From positions 1-64,000 of the forward strand of contig NZ_QHJH01000022.1 in NCBI RefSeq assembly GCF_003947455.1: 64,000 nucleotides of DNA, in the 5' to 3' direction. A program made the translations under genes and the position numbers. The first letter of the stretch is position 1, and each line of letters starts with the position of its first letter. The notes beneath the pieces are model-generated. The model saw nothing but the letters and a program-made list of their open reading frames with translations, did no database searches and was not told where the DNA came from. This document shows positions 44,801 to 54,306 of this stretch, piece after piece. The DNA comes from Streptomyces sp. WAC 04229. Its GTDB lineage: Bacteria; Actinomycetota; Actinomycetes; Streptomycetales; Streptomycetaceae.

Positions 44801-45182
44801 CCTGGACCCCGGCGTGCGGCTGCTCATCGAACTCCAGGCGGTCGGCGACGCCGACGAACGCGGCATGCGCACCGTGATGTCGTCGCTCAACGGGCAGATC
44901 CGGCCCATCCAGGTCCGCGACCGCTCGGCGGCCTCCGACGTCCCGGTCACCGAGAAGGCGGACCGCACCGACCCCGGCCACGTCGCGGCGCCCTTCGCGG
45001 GTGTGGTGACCCTCGCCGTCGCCGAGGGCGACGAGGTGGCGGCCGGTGCCACCGTGGCCACCATCGAGGCGATGAAGATGGAGGCCACGATCACCGCCCA
45101 GAAGGCCGGCACGGTGAGCCGTCTCGCCATCAACCGCATCCAGCAGGTCGAGGGCGGCGACCTGCTCGTGCAACTCACCTGA
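41808..45182 (+). CDS. pyc: Pyruvate carboxylase
   Basis: An 1124-residue single-chain biotin enzyme that carboxylates pyruvate to oxaloacetate, replenishing the TCA cycle. Order: biotin carboxylase (about 1-450; GGGGRGMR ATP loop, EMNPRIQVEHTVTEE), carboxyltransferase TIM barrel (about 530-830; DTTFRDAHQSLLATR, metal-binding HLHTHDT), the PYC allosteric/linker domain, and the biotinyl domain with Lys1090 in EAMKMEA. Full family length and all motifs intact. ATG 41808 has GAAGGGA 6 bases upstream. It ends at a 20-bp hairpin shared with the convergent secreted protein gene. Confidence 0.97.
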   Translation: MFRKVLVANRGEIAIRAFRAGYELGARTVAVFPHEDRNSLHRLKADEAYEIGEPGHPVRAYLSVQEIVRAALRAGADAVYPGYGFLSENPELARACEEAGITFVGPGTGILELTGNKARAVAAAREAGVPVLGSSAPSTDVDELVRAADDIGFPVFVKAVAGGGGRGMRRVEDPEQLREAVEAASREAASAFGDSTVFLEKAVVEPRHIEVQILADGQGDVIHLFERDCSVQRRHQKVIELAPAPNLDPALRERICADAVNFARRIGYRNAGTVEFLVDRDGNHVFIEMNPRIQVEHTVTEEVTDVDLVQAQLRIAAGETLADLGLAQENITLRGAALQCRITTEDPANGFRPDTGQISAYRSPGGSGIRLDGGTTHAGTEISAHFDSMLVKLSCRGRDFTTAVNRARRAVAEFRIRGVATNIPFLQAVLDDPDFQAGQVTTSFIEQRPHLLTARHSADRGTKLLTYLADVTVNKPHGERPELIDPMTKLRAVPAGEPPAGSRQLLAELGPEGFARRLRESSTIGVTDTTFRDAHQSLLATRVRTKDMLAVAPVVAHTLPELLSLECWGGATYDVALRFLAEDPWERLAALREAVPNICLQMLLRGRNTVGYTPYPTEVTDAFVQEAAATGIDIFRIFDALNDVEQMRPAIEAVRATGTSVAEVALCYTADLSDPAERLYTLDYYLRLAEQIVDAGAHVLAIKDMAGLLRAPAAATLVSALRREFDLPVHLHTHDTTGGQLATYLAAVQAGADAVDGAVASMAGTTSQPSLSAIVAATDHTDRPTGLDLRAVGDLEPYWESVRKVYAPFEAGLASPTGRVYDHEIPGGQLSNLRTQAIALGLGDRFEDIEAMYEAADRMLGRLVKVTPSSKVVGDLALHLVGAGVSPADFEAEPDRFDIPDSVVGFLRGELGTPPGGWPEPFRSKALRGRAEAKPVPELSADDRTGLAKERRATLNRLLFPGPAREFDTHRASFGDTSVLDSKDFFYGLRPGKEYTVDLDPGVRLLIELQAVGDADERGMRTVMSSLNGQIRPIQVRDRSAASDVPVTEKADRTDPGHVAAPFAGVVTLAVAEGDEVAAGATVATIEAMKMEATITAQKAGTVSRLAINRIQQVEGGDLLVQLT

Positions 45183-45188
45183 CCCGCC

Positions 45189-45233
45189 GGCGACCCGCGC
45201 GCCCGGGGCCCACCCCCGGGCGCGCGGGTCGCC
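45189..45233. terminator. Bidirectional terminator between pyc and the convergent gene
   Basis: A perfect 20-bp GC stem (45189-45208 with 45214-45233) around a 5-base loop, lying between two convergent stop codons. It can stop transcription from both sides. Confidence 0.85.
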
Positions 45234-45249
45234 GCGTCCTACCCTCCGG

Positions 45250-47793
<2,544 letters not shown>

Positions 47794-47892
47794 CTGTGGG
47801 CTTTCTGCGGGTGCGGACAAGGAGTGGCCCAGCGCCAACCGCAGTACGCGGCGGCTTAGTTCAAGGTGTGATTTAAGTAGTGAGGCCTCGAT

Positions 47893-47928
47893 CGGGCAAG
47901 AGTCCGGGCAAGAGTTCGGGCAACTCTT
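47893..47928. repeat. 12-bp tandem repeat, three copies, with small hairpin
   Basis: The unit GGGCAAGAGTYC occurs twice and is followed by a variant GGGCAACTCTTC. The last two units create AAGAGTT-n5-AACTCTT (47910-47928), a 7-bp hairpin 30 bp beyond the tetR stop. It could serve as that gene's terminator. Confidence 0.55.
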
Positions 47929-47957
47929 CGGTCCGGGCGGCTCCGTTCGGCCGGCCG

Positions 47958-48578
47958 TCAGGCCGTCGGCCGGGTGAAGACCCCGGCCCGTGCCGCCGCC
48001 GCGGCGGCCTCCGCGGCGCGGTCGGCCGCCGCCTCGTCGAGCGGGTCGGCGGTGGTCAGCAGGCGGTAGTAGAGCGGGGCGGAGACGGCCCGGATCACCT
48101 CCCGGGTGTCGGTGGCCGCCGGCAGTTCGCCGCGTTCCACGGCCTGCCGGGCGCAGGGCTCCCACTCCGCGACGCGGACCTCGTAGAACCGCTGCAGGGC
48201 GGCCGCCGTCTGCGGGTCGCAGGTGGCGGCGGCCAGGACGGCCTTGAACAGGGCGCCTTGGCGGGGATCGGCCAGCGTGCGCTGCACCAGCCGGGCGTTC
48301 GCCCGCAGGTCGCCGAGGAGGGAGCCCGACTCGGTGCGGGGCAGCGACTGCTCGGCCATGTCCGCGAGCAGGTCGGCGACCAGGTGGGCCGGGGTTCCCC
48401 AGCGGCGGTAGACCGTCGTCCTGCCGACCTCCGCGCGGCGCGCCACGTCGGCCAGGTCGAGGCCGGCCAGTCCGTGCTCCGCCAGTGCGTCGCCCGCCGC
48501 CCCGAGTACGGCGGACCGCACCCGGGCGGTGCGGCCGCCGGGTCGAACGGTGCCGTGGCCTGTGCTCTCGGACGCCAT
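47958..48578 (-). CDS. TetR-family regulator of the aldo-keto reductase
   Basis: A 206-residue TetR protein. The helix-turn-helix (about 20-66) has LGAAGDALAEHGLAGLDLAD and VARRAEVGRTTVYRRWG. The C-terminal domain matches the TetR_C_11-like group (LADPRQGALFKAVLAAATCD). ATG 48578 overlaps the edge of one of two dyads in the 119-bp divergent spacer to the aldo-keto reductase, so repression of both genes is expected. The inducer is probably a substrate or product of the reductase (inference). Confidence 0.9.
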   Translation of the reverse strand: MASESTGHGTVRPGGRTARVRSAVLGAAGDALAEHGLAGLDLADVARRAEVGRTTVYRRWGTPAHLVADLLADMAEQSLPRTESGSLLGDLRANARLVQRTLADPRQGALFKAVLAAATCDPQTAAALQRFYEVRVAEWEPCARQAVERGELPAATDTREVIRAVSAPLYYRLLTTADPLDEAAADRAAEAAAAAARAGVFTRPTA

Positions 48579-48600
48579 AACGGGACTCCTGTTCCAGTAA
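48578..48600. promoter_or_regulatory. Second, weaker TetR dyad at the tetR start
   Basis: TAACGGGAC and GTTCCAGTAA flank a short centre, resembling the stronger site at 48632-48655 with more mismatches. It abuts the tetR ATG, as expected for autorepression. Confidence 0.5.
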
Positions 48601-48631
48601 TGCGGTGACTGGTGCTAGCGTGTGCCCCACA

Positions 48632-48655
48632 TTAACGGAACGAAAGTCCCGTTAA
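48632..48655. promoter_or_regulatory. TetR operator upstream of the aldo-keto reductase
   Basis: A 24-base dyad with arms TTAACGGRAC and GTYCCGTTAA, only one mismatch between arms. It lies just downstream of a possible TAGCGT -10 (48616-48621) and 43 bp before the reductase start. Confidence 0.7.
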
Positions 48656-48697
48656 AAGCCGCCGTCGTGCGCGACGGCCGGACGAGGGGATGCTGTT

Positions 48698-49771
48698 GTG
48701 GAATACAGGAGACTGGGCGCGTCGGGGCTCATGGTCCCGGCACTGAGCTTCGGCGCGGGCACCTTCGGCGGGCGCGGCGAGCTGTTCGGCGCCTGGGGCG
48801 ACACGGAGGCGGCCGAGGCGCGCCGGCTGGTCGACATCTGCCTGGAAGCGGGCGTGACCATGTTCGACACCGCCGACGTCTACTCCGCGGGCGCCTCGGA
48901 GGAAGTGCTCGGCGCCGCCGTCAAGGGACGCCGCGACCAGGTGCTGATCTCCACCAAGGCCGGTCTGCCGACGGGGGACGGCCCGGGGGACGCCGGGACC
49001 TCGCGGACGCGACTGATCAAGGCCGTCGACCAGGCCCTGCGCCGGCTCGGCACGGACTACATCGACCTCTTCCAACTGCACGCCTACGACGCGGGCACCC
49101 CGGTGCACGAGGTGCTGACCACCCTGGACGACCTCGTACGCGCCGGAAAGCTCCGCTACACCGGCGTCTCGAACTTCAGCGGGTGGCAGCTGATGAAGTC
49201 GCTGGCCGACGCGGACACCCACGGGTACCAGCGCTACGCCGCGCACCAGGTGTACTACTCCCTCGTCGGACGGGACTACGAGTGGGAGCTGATGCCGCTG
49301 GCCGTCGACCAGGGGGTCGGAGCCGTCGTCTGGAGCCCTCTCGGGTGGGGGCGGCTCACCGGCCGGATCGGCCGCGGCCGGCCCCTGCCCCCCGGCAGCC
49401 GGCTGCACGCCACCGCCGACTACGGGCCGCCCGTCGCGGACGACCTCCTCTTCCGCGTCACGGACTGCCTCGACGCGATCGCGGAGGAGACCGGCCGGAC
49501 CGTCCCGCAGATCGCCATCAACTGGCTGCTGCGGCGCCCGACCGTCTCCTCGGTCCTCATCGGCGCCCGCAACGAGGACCAGCTCAGGCAGAACCTCGGC
49601 GCCGTGGGATGGTCCCTGACCGAGGACCAGGTGGCCCGGCTCGACGCCGCGAGCGCCAAGGCCGCCCCCTACCCGTACTTCCCCTACGAGCGCCAGGAGG
49701 GTTTCGCCCGGGTCAACCCGCACCCCCTGAGCCGCGCGGGCGGCCACGCGAGCGCCTCCGCCCTCGGCTGA
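48698..49771 (+). CDS. Aldo-keto reductase (voltage-gated K-channel beta-subunit-like group)
   Basis: A 357-residue NADPH-dependent (beta/alpha)8 reductase. Catalytic tetrad regions: FDTADVYSAGASEEVLG (Asp, Tyr), LISTKAGLP (Lys) and LFQLHAYD (His). Late NADPH-binding residues are in SVLIGARNEDQLRQNL. GTG 48698 has GAGGGGA at 48684-48690. It is divergent from its TetR regulator. The physiological substrate (an aldehyde or ketone) is unknown. The C-terminal tail of about 30 residues past the barrel is Pro/Tyr-rich (YPYFPYERQEGF). Confidence 0.92.
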   Translation: MEYRRLGASGLMVPALSFGAGTFGGRGELFGAWGDTEAAEARRLVDICLEAGVTMFDTADVYSAGASEEVLGAAVKGRRDQVLISTKAGLPTGDGPGDAGTSRTRLIKAVDQALRRLGTDYIDLFQLHAYDAGTPVHEVLTTLDDLVRAGKLRYTGVSNFSGWQLMKSLADADTHGYQRYAAHQVYYSLVGRDYEWELMPLAVDQGVGAVVWSPLGWGRLTGRIGRGRPLPPGSRLHATADYGPPVADDLLFRVTDCLDAIAEETGRTVPQIAINWLLRRPTVSSVLIGARNEDQLRQNLGAVGWSLTEDQVARLDAASAKAAPYPYFPYERQEGFARVNPHPLSRAGGHASASALG

Positions 49772-49801
49772 CCTGGGAGTTCCGGCGCGCGGATCACGCC
49801 G

Positions 49802-49824
49802 TTGTCAGTGTGGTGGCGCAGAAT
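49802..49824 (+). promoter_or_regulatory. RecA-NDp / PafBC-type promoter before the 121-aa gene and ppk2
   Basis: TTGTCAGTG (49802-49810), 8 bases, then CAGAAT (49819-49824), one mismatch from TAnnnT. It lies 75 bp before the ATG of the gene coupled to ppk2, so the polyphosphate kinase may be DNA-damage-inducible. Confidence 0.6.
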
Positions 49825-49898
49825 GCGGGTAACCGAGATCAACACCGGCCGGACCGGGTAGGCGGTCTCGAGTCACTGACCTGGAAGGGCCATTGCCG

Positions 49899-50264
49899 AT
49901 GCCGCTTCACGCCGTCCGACCGCGGACCACCGCCTCCCGTGCCACCGCGCGCCACACCCCGCTCGGCCAGGGTGAGGCCGAGGTCCTGCGGATAGTCGCC
50001 GACGCGCGCACCCCCGTCTTCGTCACCGTGCGCGAGGGCGGGCGCCGCCGGTACAGCTACTGGCGCCCGCTGGACTCCGCCACCGGCAGAGGGGGCTGCT
50101 ACGTCGCGCTGCCCACCGCCGAGTGCGACGCGCTGCACGCCGCCGGGCGGATCACCCTCGGCGATCCCGTCGCCGACCCGGCGCGGACGACGTACCGCGT
50201 GCGCGCCGCCCGCACACCGGCCGCACCCTTGCGCGCGGTGCCCCGGCGGGAGCGTGCCGCGTGA
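49899..50264 (+). CDS. Small unrecognised protein coupled to ppk2, 121 aa
   Basis: Not recognised. A 121-residue, very basic protein (Arg-rich ends) with a compact middle: AEVLRIVADARTPVFVTVRE, GRRRYSYWRPLD and YVALPTAECDALHAAGRITLGDP. ATG 49899 has GGAAGGG at 49883-49889. Its stop overlaps the ppk2 GTG (GTGA), so the two are translationally coupled, and both lie behind a RecA-NDp-like promoter. The basic charge would suit nucleic acid or polyphosphate binding, but that is a guess. Confidence 0.7.
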   Translation: MPLHAVRPRTTASRATARHTPLGQGEAEVLRIVADARTPVFVTVREGGRRRYSYWRPLDSATGRGGCYVALPTAECDALHAAGRITLGDPVADPARTTYRVRAARTPAAPLRAVPRRERAA

Positions 50265-51268
50265 GCCGGGACGGGGCGGGCCGCCAGGACGGGACGGGGC
50301 GCGACGAAGAGCCCACCGAGGCGAACCTCCTCGACGGCCTGCGGATCGACGAGCGCAGACCGGAGAAGCCGGTCCTCCTCAACGCCGACCGGACCCCCAT
50401 CGACACCTGGCGGGAAAACCACCCCTACGACCGCAAGGTGCGCAGGGCCGACTACGAGCGGGAGAAGCGGGTCCTGCAGATCGAGCTGCTCAAGATGCAG
50501 CGCTGGGTCAAGGAGTCCGGACAGCGGATCGTGGTGCTGTGCGAGGGCCGCGACGCGGCCGGCAAGGGCGGCACGATCCAACGCTTCACCGAACGTCTCA
50601 ACCCCCGCGGCGCACGCGTGGTCGCCCTGGACAAACCGACCGAGAAGGAGGCCGGTCAGTGGTACTTCCAGCGCTACGTCGCCCATCTCCCCGCCCGCGG
50701 CGAGATCGTCTTCTTCGACCGCTCCTGGTACAACCGGGCGGGCGTCGAACGCGTGATGGGATTCTGCACGGAGGACGAGTACCGCGCGTTCCTCCAGCAG
50801 GCGCCGCTGTTCGAGCGCATGCTCACCGATGACGGCATCCTGCTGGTGAAGTTCTGGTTCTCCGTCTCCCAGGCCGAACAGCGGACCCGTTTCGCGATCC
50901 GCCGGGTCGACCCGGTACGCCGCTGGAAGCTGTCGCCGACGGACCTCGCCTCGCTGGACCGCTGGGACGACTACACCACCGCGAAGGTCGACATGTTCCG
51001 GGCCACCGACACCGAACACGCGCCCTGGACGGTGGTCAAGAACAACGACAAGCGCCGCGGCCGGCTGGAGGCGATGCGCAGCCTGCTGGACCGCTGCGAC
51101 TACCCCGCCAAGGACCACCGCGCCGTGGGCCGGCCCGACCCGCTGATCGTGGGCCCCGCCGACACCCTGCTGGAGGCCGACGAGGAACCGGCCGACCTCT
51201 CGCCGACCCCGCTCGCCGACCGCAGCGACGGCCCCGGCCCCGGGACCCATCCGGACCCGACGCACTGA
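50261..51268 (+). CDS. ppk2: Polyphosphate kinase 2
   Basis: A 335-residue PPK2-family kinase that transfers phosphate between polyphosphate and nucleoside di- or monophosphates. Walker A is GRDAAGKGG (residues 96-104, Lys102), the lid-like region is RALDKPTEKE-like (VVALDKPTEKEAGQWYFQRY), and Walker B is VFFDRSWYNRAG. One PPK2 domain is present, as in class I (NDP-forming ATP/GTP) enzymes, with a roughly 45-residue Gly/Asp-rich head and an acidic tail. GTG 50261 overlaps the previous stop. It faces a CYTH-CHAD (polyphosphate-binding) protein across a bidirectional hairpin, making a polyphosphate locus. Confidence 0.93.
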   Translation: MSRDGAGRQDGTGRDEEPTEANLLDGLRIDERRPEKPVLLNADRTPIDTWRENHPYDRKVRRADYEREKRVLQIELLKMQRWVKESGQRIVVLCEGRDAAGKGGTIQRFTERLNPRGARVVALDKPTEKEAGQWYFQRYVAHLPARGEIVFFDRSWYNRAGVERVMGFCTEDEYRAFLQQAPLFERMLTDDGILLVKFWFSVSQAEQRTRFAIRRVDPVRRWKLSPTDLASLDRWDDYTTAKVDMFRATDTEHAPWTVVKNNDKRRGRLEAMRSLLDRCDYPAKDHRAVGRPDPLIVGPADTLLEADEEPADLSPTPLADRSDGPGPGTHPDPTH

Positions 51269-51274
51269 GCCCGG

Positions 51275-51317
51275 CCGTCCGGCCCCTCGGAGACACGGCC
51301 TCCGAGGGGCCGGACGG
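51275..51317. terminator. Bidirectional terminator between ppk2 and the CYTH-CHAD gene
   Basis: A perfect 18-bp stem (51275-51292 with 51300-51317) and 7-base loop, starting 6 bp after the ppk2 stop and ending 3 bp before the convergent stop. Confidence 0.88.
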
Positions 51318-51320
51318 TAC

Positions 51321-52853
51321 TCAGTGCTCCAGCGGAGCGCGCAGCGCCGGGTCCGAGGCCGCCCCCCACACCTCCGGCAGCTCCCGCTGCCGGGCCTGTG
51401 CGCCCGCCCGCTCCCTGCCGTGCAGCAGCCCCCAGGTGAAGGCGGACTCGCCCGCCGCGTGCGCCGCCACGCCCAGCGCCCGCAGGGCTTCCTGGGCGAC
51501 GACCGCGTCCTGGTGCGCGCCGAGCACCTTCTGCACCTTCTTGACCCGCTTGCCGAGCCGGGCGACGGGTTTGCCGAGCGCGGGACGCGCGACCTCGGCC
51601 GCGTAGCGGACCTTCTTGGCGGCCTTGCGGGCCTCGTGCAGCGCCGTCGCCCGCGCGGGGCCGGACTCCAGCGCGAAGGCGTGCTCCATCCGCCCGGCGA
51701 GGCGGCCGTACTCCTTCAGCACCGCCGCGGCCATCGTCCGGGCCGGCTTCCCCGACGCCTTGGCCCGCAGCGGCGGCTCCCGCAGCAGCCCCTCCAGCGC
51801 GTCGAGGAGCAGCAGGTAGCGGGGCGCATCCAGGGCCTCGCGCGTCCGGGTCAGGGCGTCGCCGCCGCGGGACACGTCCCACACCCGCAGCCGGGCGGCG
51901 ACGGGGCCGAGCACCAGGTCGTCGGGCAGCTCGTCCAGCGCGGTGCCGATGCGTTCGCGCAGTACCTCCTGGTCCCGCGCCACTCCCAGCTCACCCGCCA
52001 GCCACTTGAGTTCCGCGCGCACCGGATCGGTGCTCCGCCGGTCGAGCACCGACCGGTACGAGCGCAGGCAGCTGCGCAGACGGCGGCACGTGACGCGCAT
52101 CTGGTGCACGGCGTCGGGCAGGTCGCGCCGGACCGCCGGGTCCAGGGCGACCAGCCTGCCGACCTGCTCCCGCAGATACCCGAGCACATACGAGCCGGGG
52201 GAGGCGGCGACCACACCGTCCGGGCGCGGCACCTCCCGCCCCGTTCCCGATCCGGTGTCCCGCAGGGCGCGGGCGAGCTTGGAGGGGCTGTCGGACCGGA
52301 CGACTCCCTTCTTGCGGAGCTTCTTCTCCACGCGGTCCAGCAGACCGGCGTCGGTCCCGTCCGCCAGTTCGACCTCCAGCTCGCTCCACTCGGCACGTCC
52401 GCCGCCCGGCAGCAGCGAGTCGGCGCACACGTCGTCGAGGCTCAGCTCGGCGAGCACCCTGCCCTCCGCGTCGCGCAGGTGCCGCACGGTCCGGGTGGAG
52501 CGGATCCGGACGACCGGGCGCAGGTGGGCGCCCCGGGTGCGGGACAGGGCCAGCTCGCGCAGTGCCCGGGGTACCTCGTCGGACAGCGGGGCCCGTACCT
52601 CCTCCCGGGTGTCCCCGGTCAGCGGCAGTTTCAGATGCCAGCCGGCGTCCGCACCGCCCGTCCGGCGGCGCAGCGTGGCCGAGGTCGCGACGAGACGCAG
52701 ATCCTCGGTGTCGTGGTACACCGCGTCCAGCTTCTCGGACGCGGCCTCGGTGACCGAGGCGACCGGACCGACACCGGTGAGGTCGGGCAGCCCGCCGGCG
52801 CCGCGGGTGGCGGGCTCGTACTTTCGTTCTGTCTCGTGCTTCGACTGGGTCAT
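51321..52853 (-). CDS. CYTH-CHAD domain protein
   Basis: A 510-residue protein. The CYTH domain (1-200) has the ExExK signature at residues 7-11 (ETERK), followed by a basic/acidic tunnel pattern (LRRRTGGADAGWHLKLPL; WSELEVEL). CYTH enzymes hydrolyse or transfer triphosphates. The CHAD domain (about 225-490) has HQMRVTCRRLRSCLR and HEARKAAKKVRYAAE, the His/Lys/Arg-rich helices that bind polyphosphate. ATG 52853 has CAGGGAC upstream. The convergent neighbour is ppk2, so a role in polyphosphate or PPPi turnover or granules is likely (inference from domains and location). Confidence 0.93.
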   Translation of the reverse strand: MTQSKHETERKYEPATRGAGGLPDLTGVGPVASVTEAASEKLDAVYHDTEDLRLVATSATLRRRTGGADAGWHLKLPLTGDTREEVRAPLSDEVPRALRELALSRTRGAHLRPVVRIRSTRTVRHLRDAEGRVLAELSLDDVCADSLLPGGGRAEWSELEVELADGTDAGLLDRVEKKLRKKGVVRSDSPSKLARALRDTGSGTGREVPRPDGVVAASPGSYVLGYLREQVGRLVALDPAVRRDLPDAVHQMRVTCRRLRSCLRSYRSVLDRRSTDPVRAELKWLAGELGVARDQEVLRERIGTALDELPDDLVLGPVAARLRVWDVSRGGDALTRTREALDAPRYLLLLDALEGLLREPPLRAKASGKPARTMAAAVLKEYGRLAGRMEHAFALESGPARATALHEARKAAKKVRYAAEVARPALGKPVARLGKRVKKVQKVLGAHQDAVVAQEALRALGVAAHAAGESAFTWGLLHGRERAGAQARQRELPEVWGAASDPALRAPLEH

Positions 52854-52966
52854 GTTGTGTCCCTGGACGGTATCCGGCGGATCAAACACGCGCGGCGGGA
52901 GTGACACCGCGCCGGGAGGAGAGGGCATACCCGCCCCCTTGTAAGGAGTTCCCTCTCCGGCGGCCG

Positions 52967-54085
52967 CTAGCCGCCGCTGACCAGCCAGGGCTGCGGGTCG
53001 GTGTAGTAGCCGTCGAGGACGACCTCGAAGTGGAGGTGGGGGCCGGTGGACAGGCCGGTGGAGCCGACCCGGCCGATCGGTGTCCCGGCCTCCACCGACT
53101 GCCCGACGGCGGTCTCCAGGGCGGACAGATGGCTGTACGTCGTCTCCAGCCGCTTGCCCTGGACGGCCCCGTGGTCCACCACGACACGGTTGCCGTACGC
53201 GCGGGTCGGCGCCGCGAACACCACGCGCCCCCCGCGCGCGGCGACGACCTGCGCACCCTGGGGCGCCGCGAAGTCGACGCCGGTGTGCAGCTTGGTCACG
53301 CCGGTCAGCGGATGCTCGCGCGATCCGTAGGGCGAGGTGACGGTGAGCGGGCTGACCGGGGCGGTCAGCAGGGCACCGGCCGCCCCGCCCGCACCGGCGG
53401 GGTCCTCCCGGTCGAGCGCCTCGTAGCGGGGGAGGAGCCTGTGGACCTCGGCGAGATAGGTCTCCGCCTCCGCCGGGACGCGTCCCGCCTTCGTCACGGC
53501 GTCCGTTCCGGTCGCGTACGCGGCCAGCGTCAGGTCCACGAGGTCGCCGTTGACCCGGCCCTCGGTGCGCAGCTCGGTCACCTTCTCGGCCAGGGAGCAG
53601 TCCCGCCGGCCCAGCGCCATGATGGCGTCCGCCGGTTCGCGCGGCGAGGCCTTGCCGTTGCCGTCGTCGTCCTTGCCCCAGGTCCGCCACTCCGAGTCGG
53701 TGAAGGCGGCGATGCCCTTCTGCCCCGACAGTTCGTCCGTGTCGTCGCTCCAGCCGGAGAGCTGGTCGATCTGGGCGGCGAGCACGGACGGGTCGAGGAC
53801 GGTGCAGGCCGAGGCCGCCTTGCGCAGCCACGGGATGTAGGAGGGGTCGACATCGACTCCCGAGGACCGCTTCGGGTCCGGATCGTCGGGCCAGGGGTTC
53901 GGCAGTCCGCCCGTCAGCGCGAGGAAGGAGGCCACACCGATGACGGTCACCAGGGCCGGCAGCAGCAGCAGGGTGAGGAGTCCGGGGCCCCGGCGCTTCC
54001 GCTTCGGGGGCTGCTCCGCCTGCTCCGGCGGTGCCTCGTCCGTGTGGCCGGTCGCCTCCGCCACGGTCAGCCGTTCGTCGTTCAC
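52967..54085 (-). CDS. Membrane-anchored M23 peptidase with lysozyme-like helical domain
   Basis: A 372-residue cell-wall protein. One membrane helix (residues about 36-60) follows a basic cytoplasmic N-terminus (PPKRKRRGP). A middle domain (about 75-220) resembles a peptidoglycan-lytic goose-lysozyme-like helical module (YIPWLRKAASACTVLDPSVL; AIMALGRRDCSLAEKV), without an obvious catalytic Glu assignment. The M23/LytM domain (about 235-365) has the zinc motifs HTGVDF (HxxxD) and PHLHFE (HxH), so it should be an active endopeptidase. ATG 54085. It is 113 bp upstream of, and co-directional with, the CYTH-CHAD gene. Confidence 0.9.
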   Translation of the reverse strand: MNDERLTVAEATGHTDEAPPEQAEQPPKRKRRGPGLLTLLLLPALVTVIGVASFLALTGGLPNPWPDDPDPKRSSGVDVDPSYIPWLRKAASACTVLDPSVLAAQIDQLSGWSDDTDELSGQKGIAAFTDSEWRTWGKDDDGNGKASPREPADAIMALGRRDCSLAEKVTELRTEGRVNGDLVDLTLAAYATGTDAVTKAGRVPAEAETYLAEVHRLLPRYEALDREDPAGAGGAAGALLTAPVSPLTVTSPYGSREHPLTGVTKLHTGVDFAAPQGAQVVAARGGRVVFAAPTRAYGNRVVVDHGAVQGKRLETTYSHLSALETAVGQSVEAGTPIGRVGSTGLSTGPHLHFEVVLDGYYTDPQPWLVSGG

Positions 54086-54254
54086 CTGGCCGCTCGCCGG
54101 GACGTGATGCTCACCCGAGGACGGTAACGCGGCGGTGCCGGAGAGTCAGGAGACGCCGAGGCAGAAGGGGCTGCCCGAACGGGCAGAGCCGGCCGAGGAC
54201 GGCGACCGCGGGGGCGCCGGGTCTGGCCGGGCGCGGATTACTTCGATAGCTTGC

Positions 54255-54296
54255 TGGTGCGGCCCCGTGTCATCCCCCGTACGCGGGGCCGCACCA
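54255..54296 (-). terminator. Terminator of the leftward GH114/ABC/GH4 operon
   Basis: A perfect 13-bp stem (54255-54267 with 54284-54296), 16-base loop, 11 bp beyond the Gfo/Idh stop on the minus strand. The remaining part of the 221-bp spacer to the M23 gene holds no gene I can recognise. Confidence 0.75.
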
Positions 54297-54306
54297 AGCG
54301 TCCGCG

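Noticed and set aside
41802..45173. Minus-strand open frame of 1123 codons opposite pyruvate carboxylase
   Set aside because: A GC-rich shadow of pyc with repetitive Gly/Val/His composition; the sense strand has every pyruvate carboxylase motif.
47880..48608. Plus-strand open frame of 242 codons
   Set aside because: Antisense to the TetR gene, whose helix-turn-helix is clear; composition is Arg/Gly/Ala-rich.
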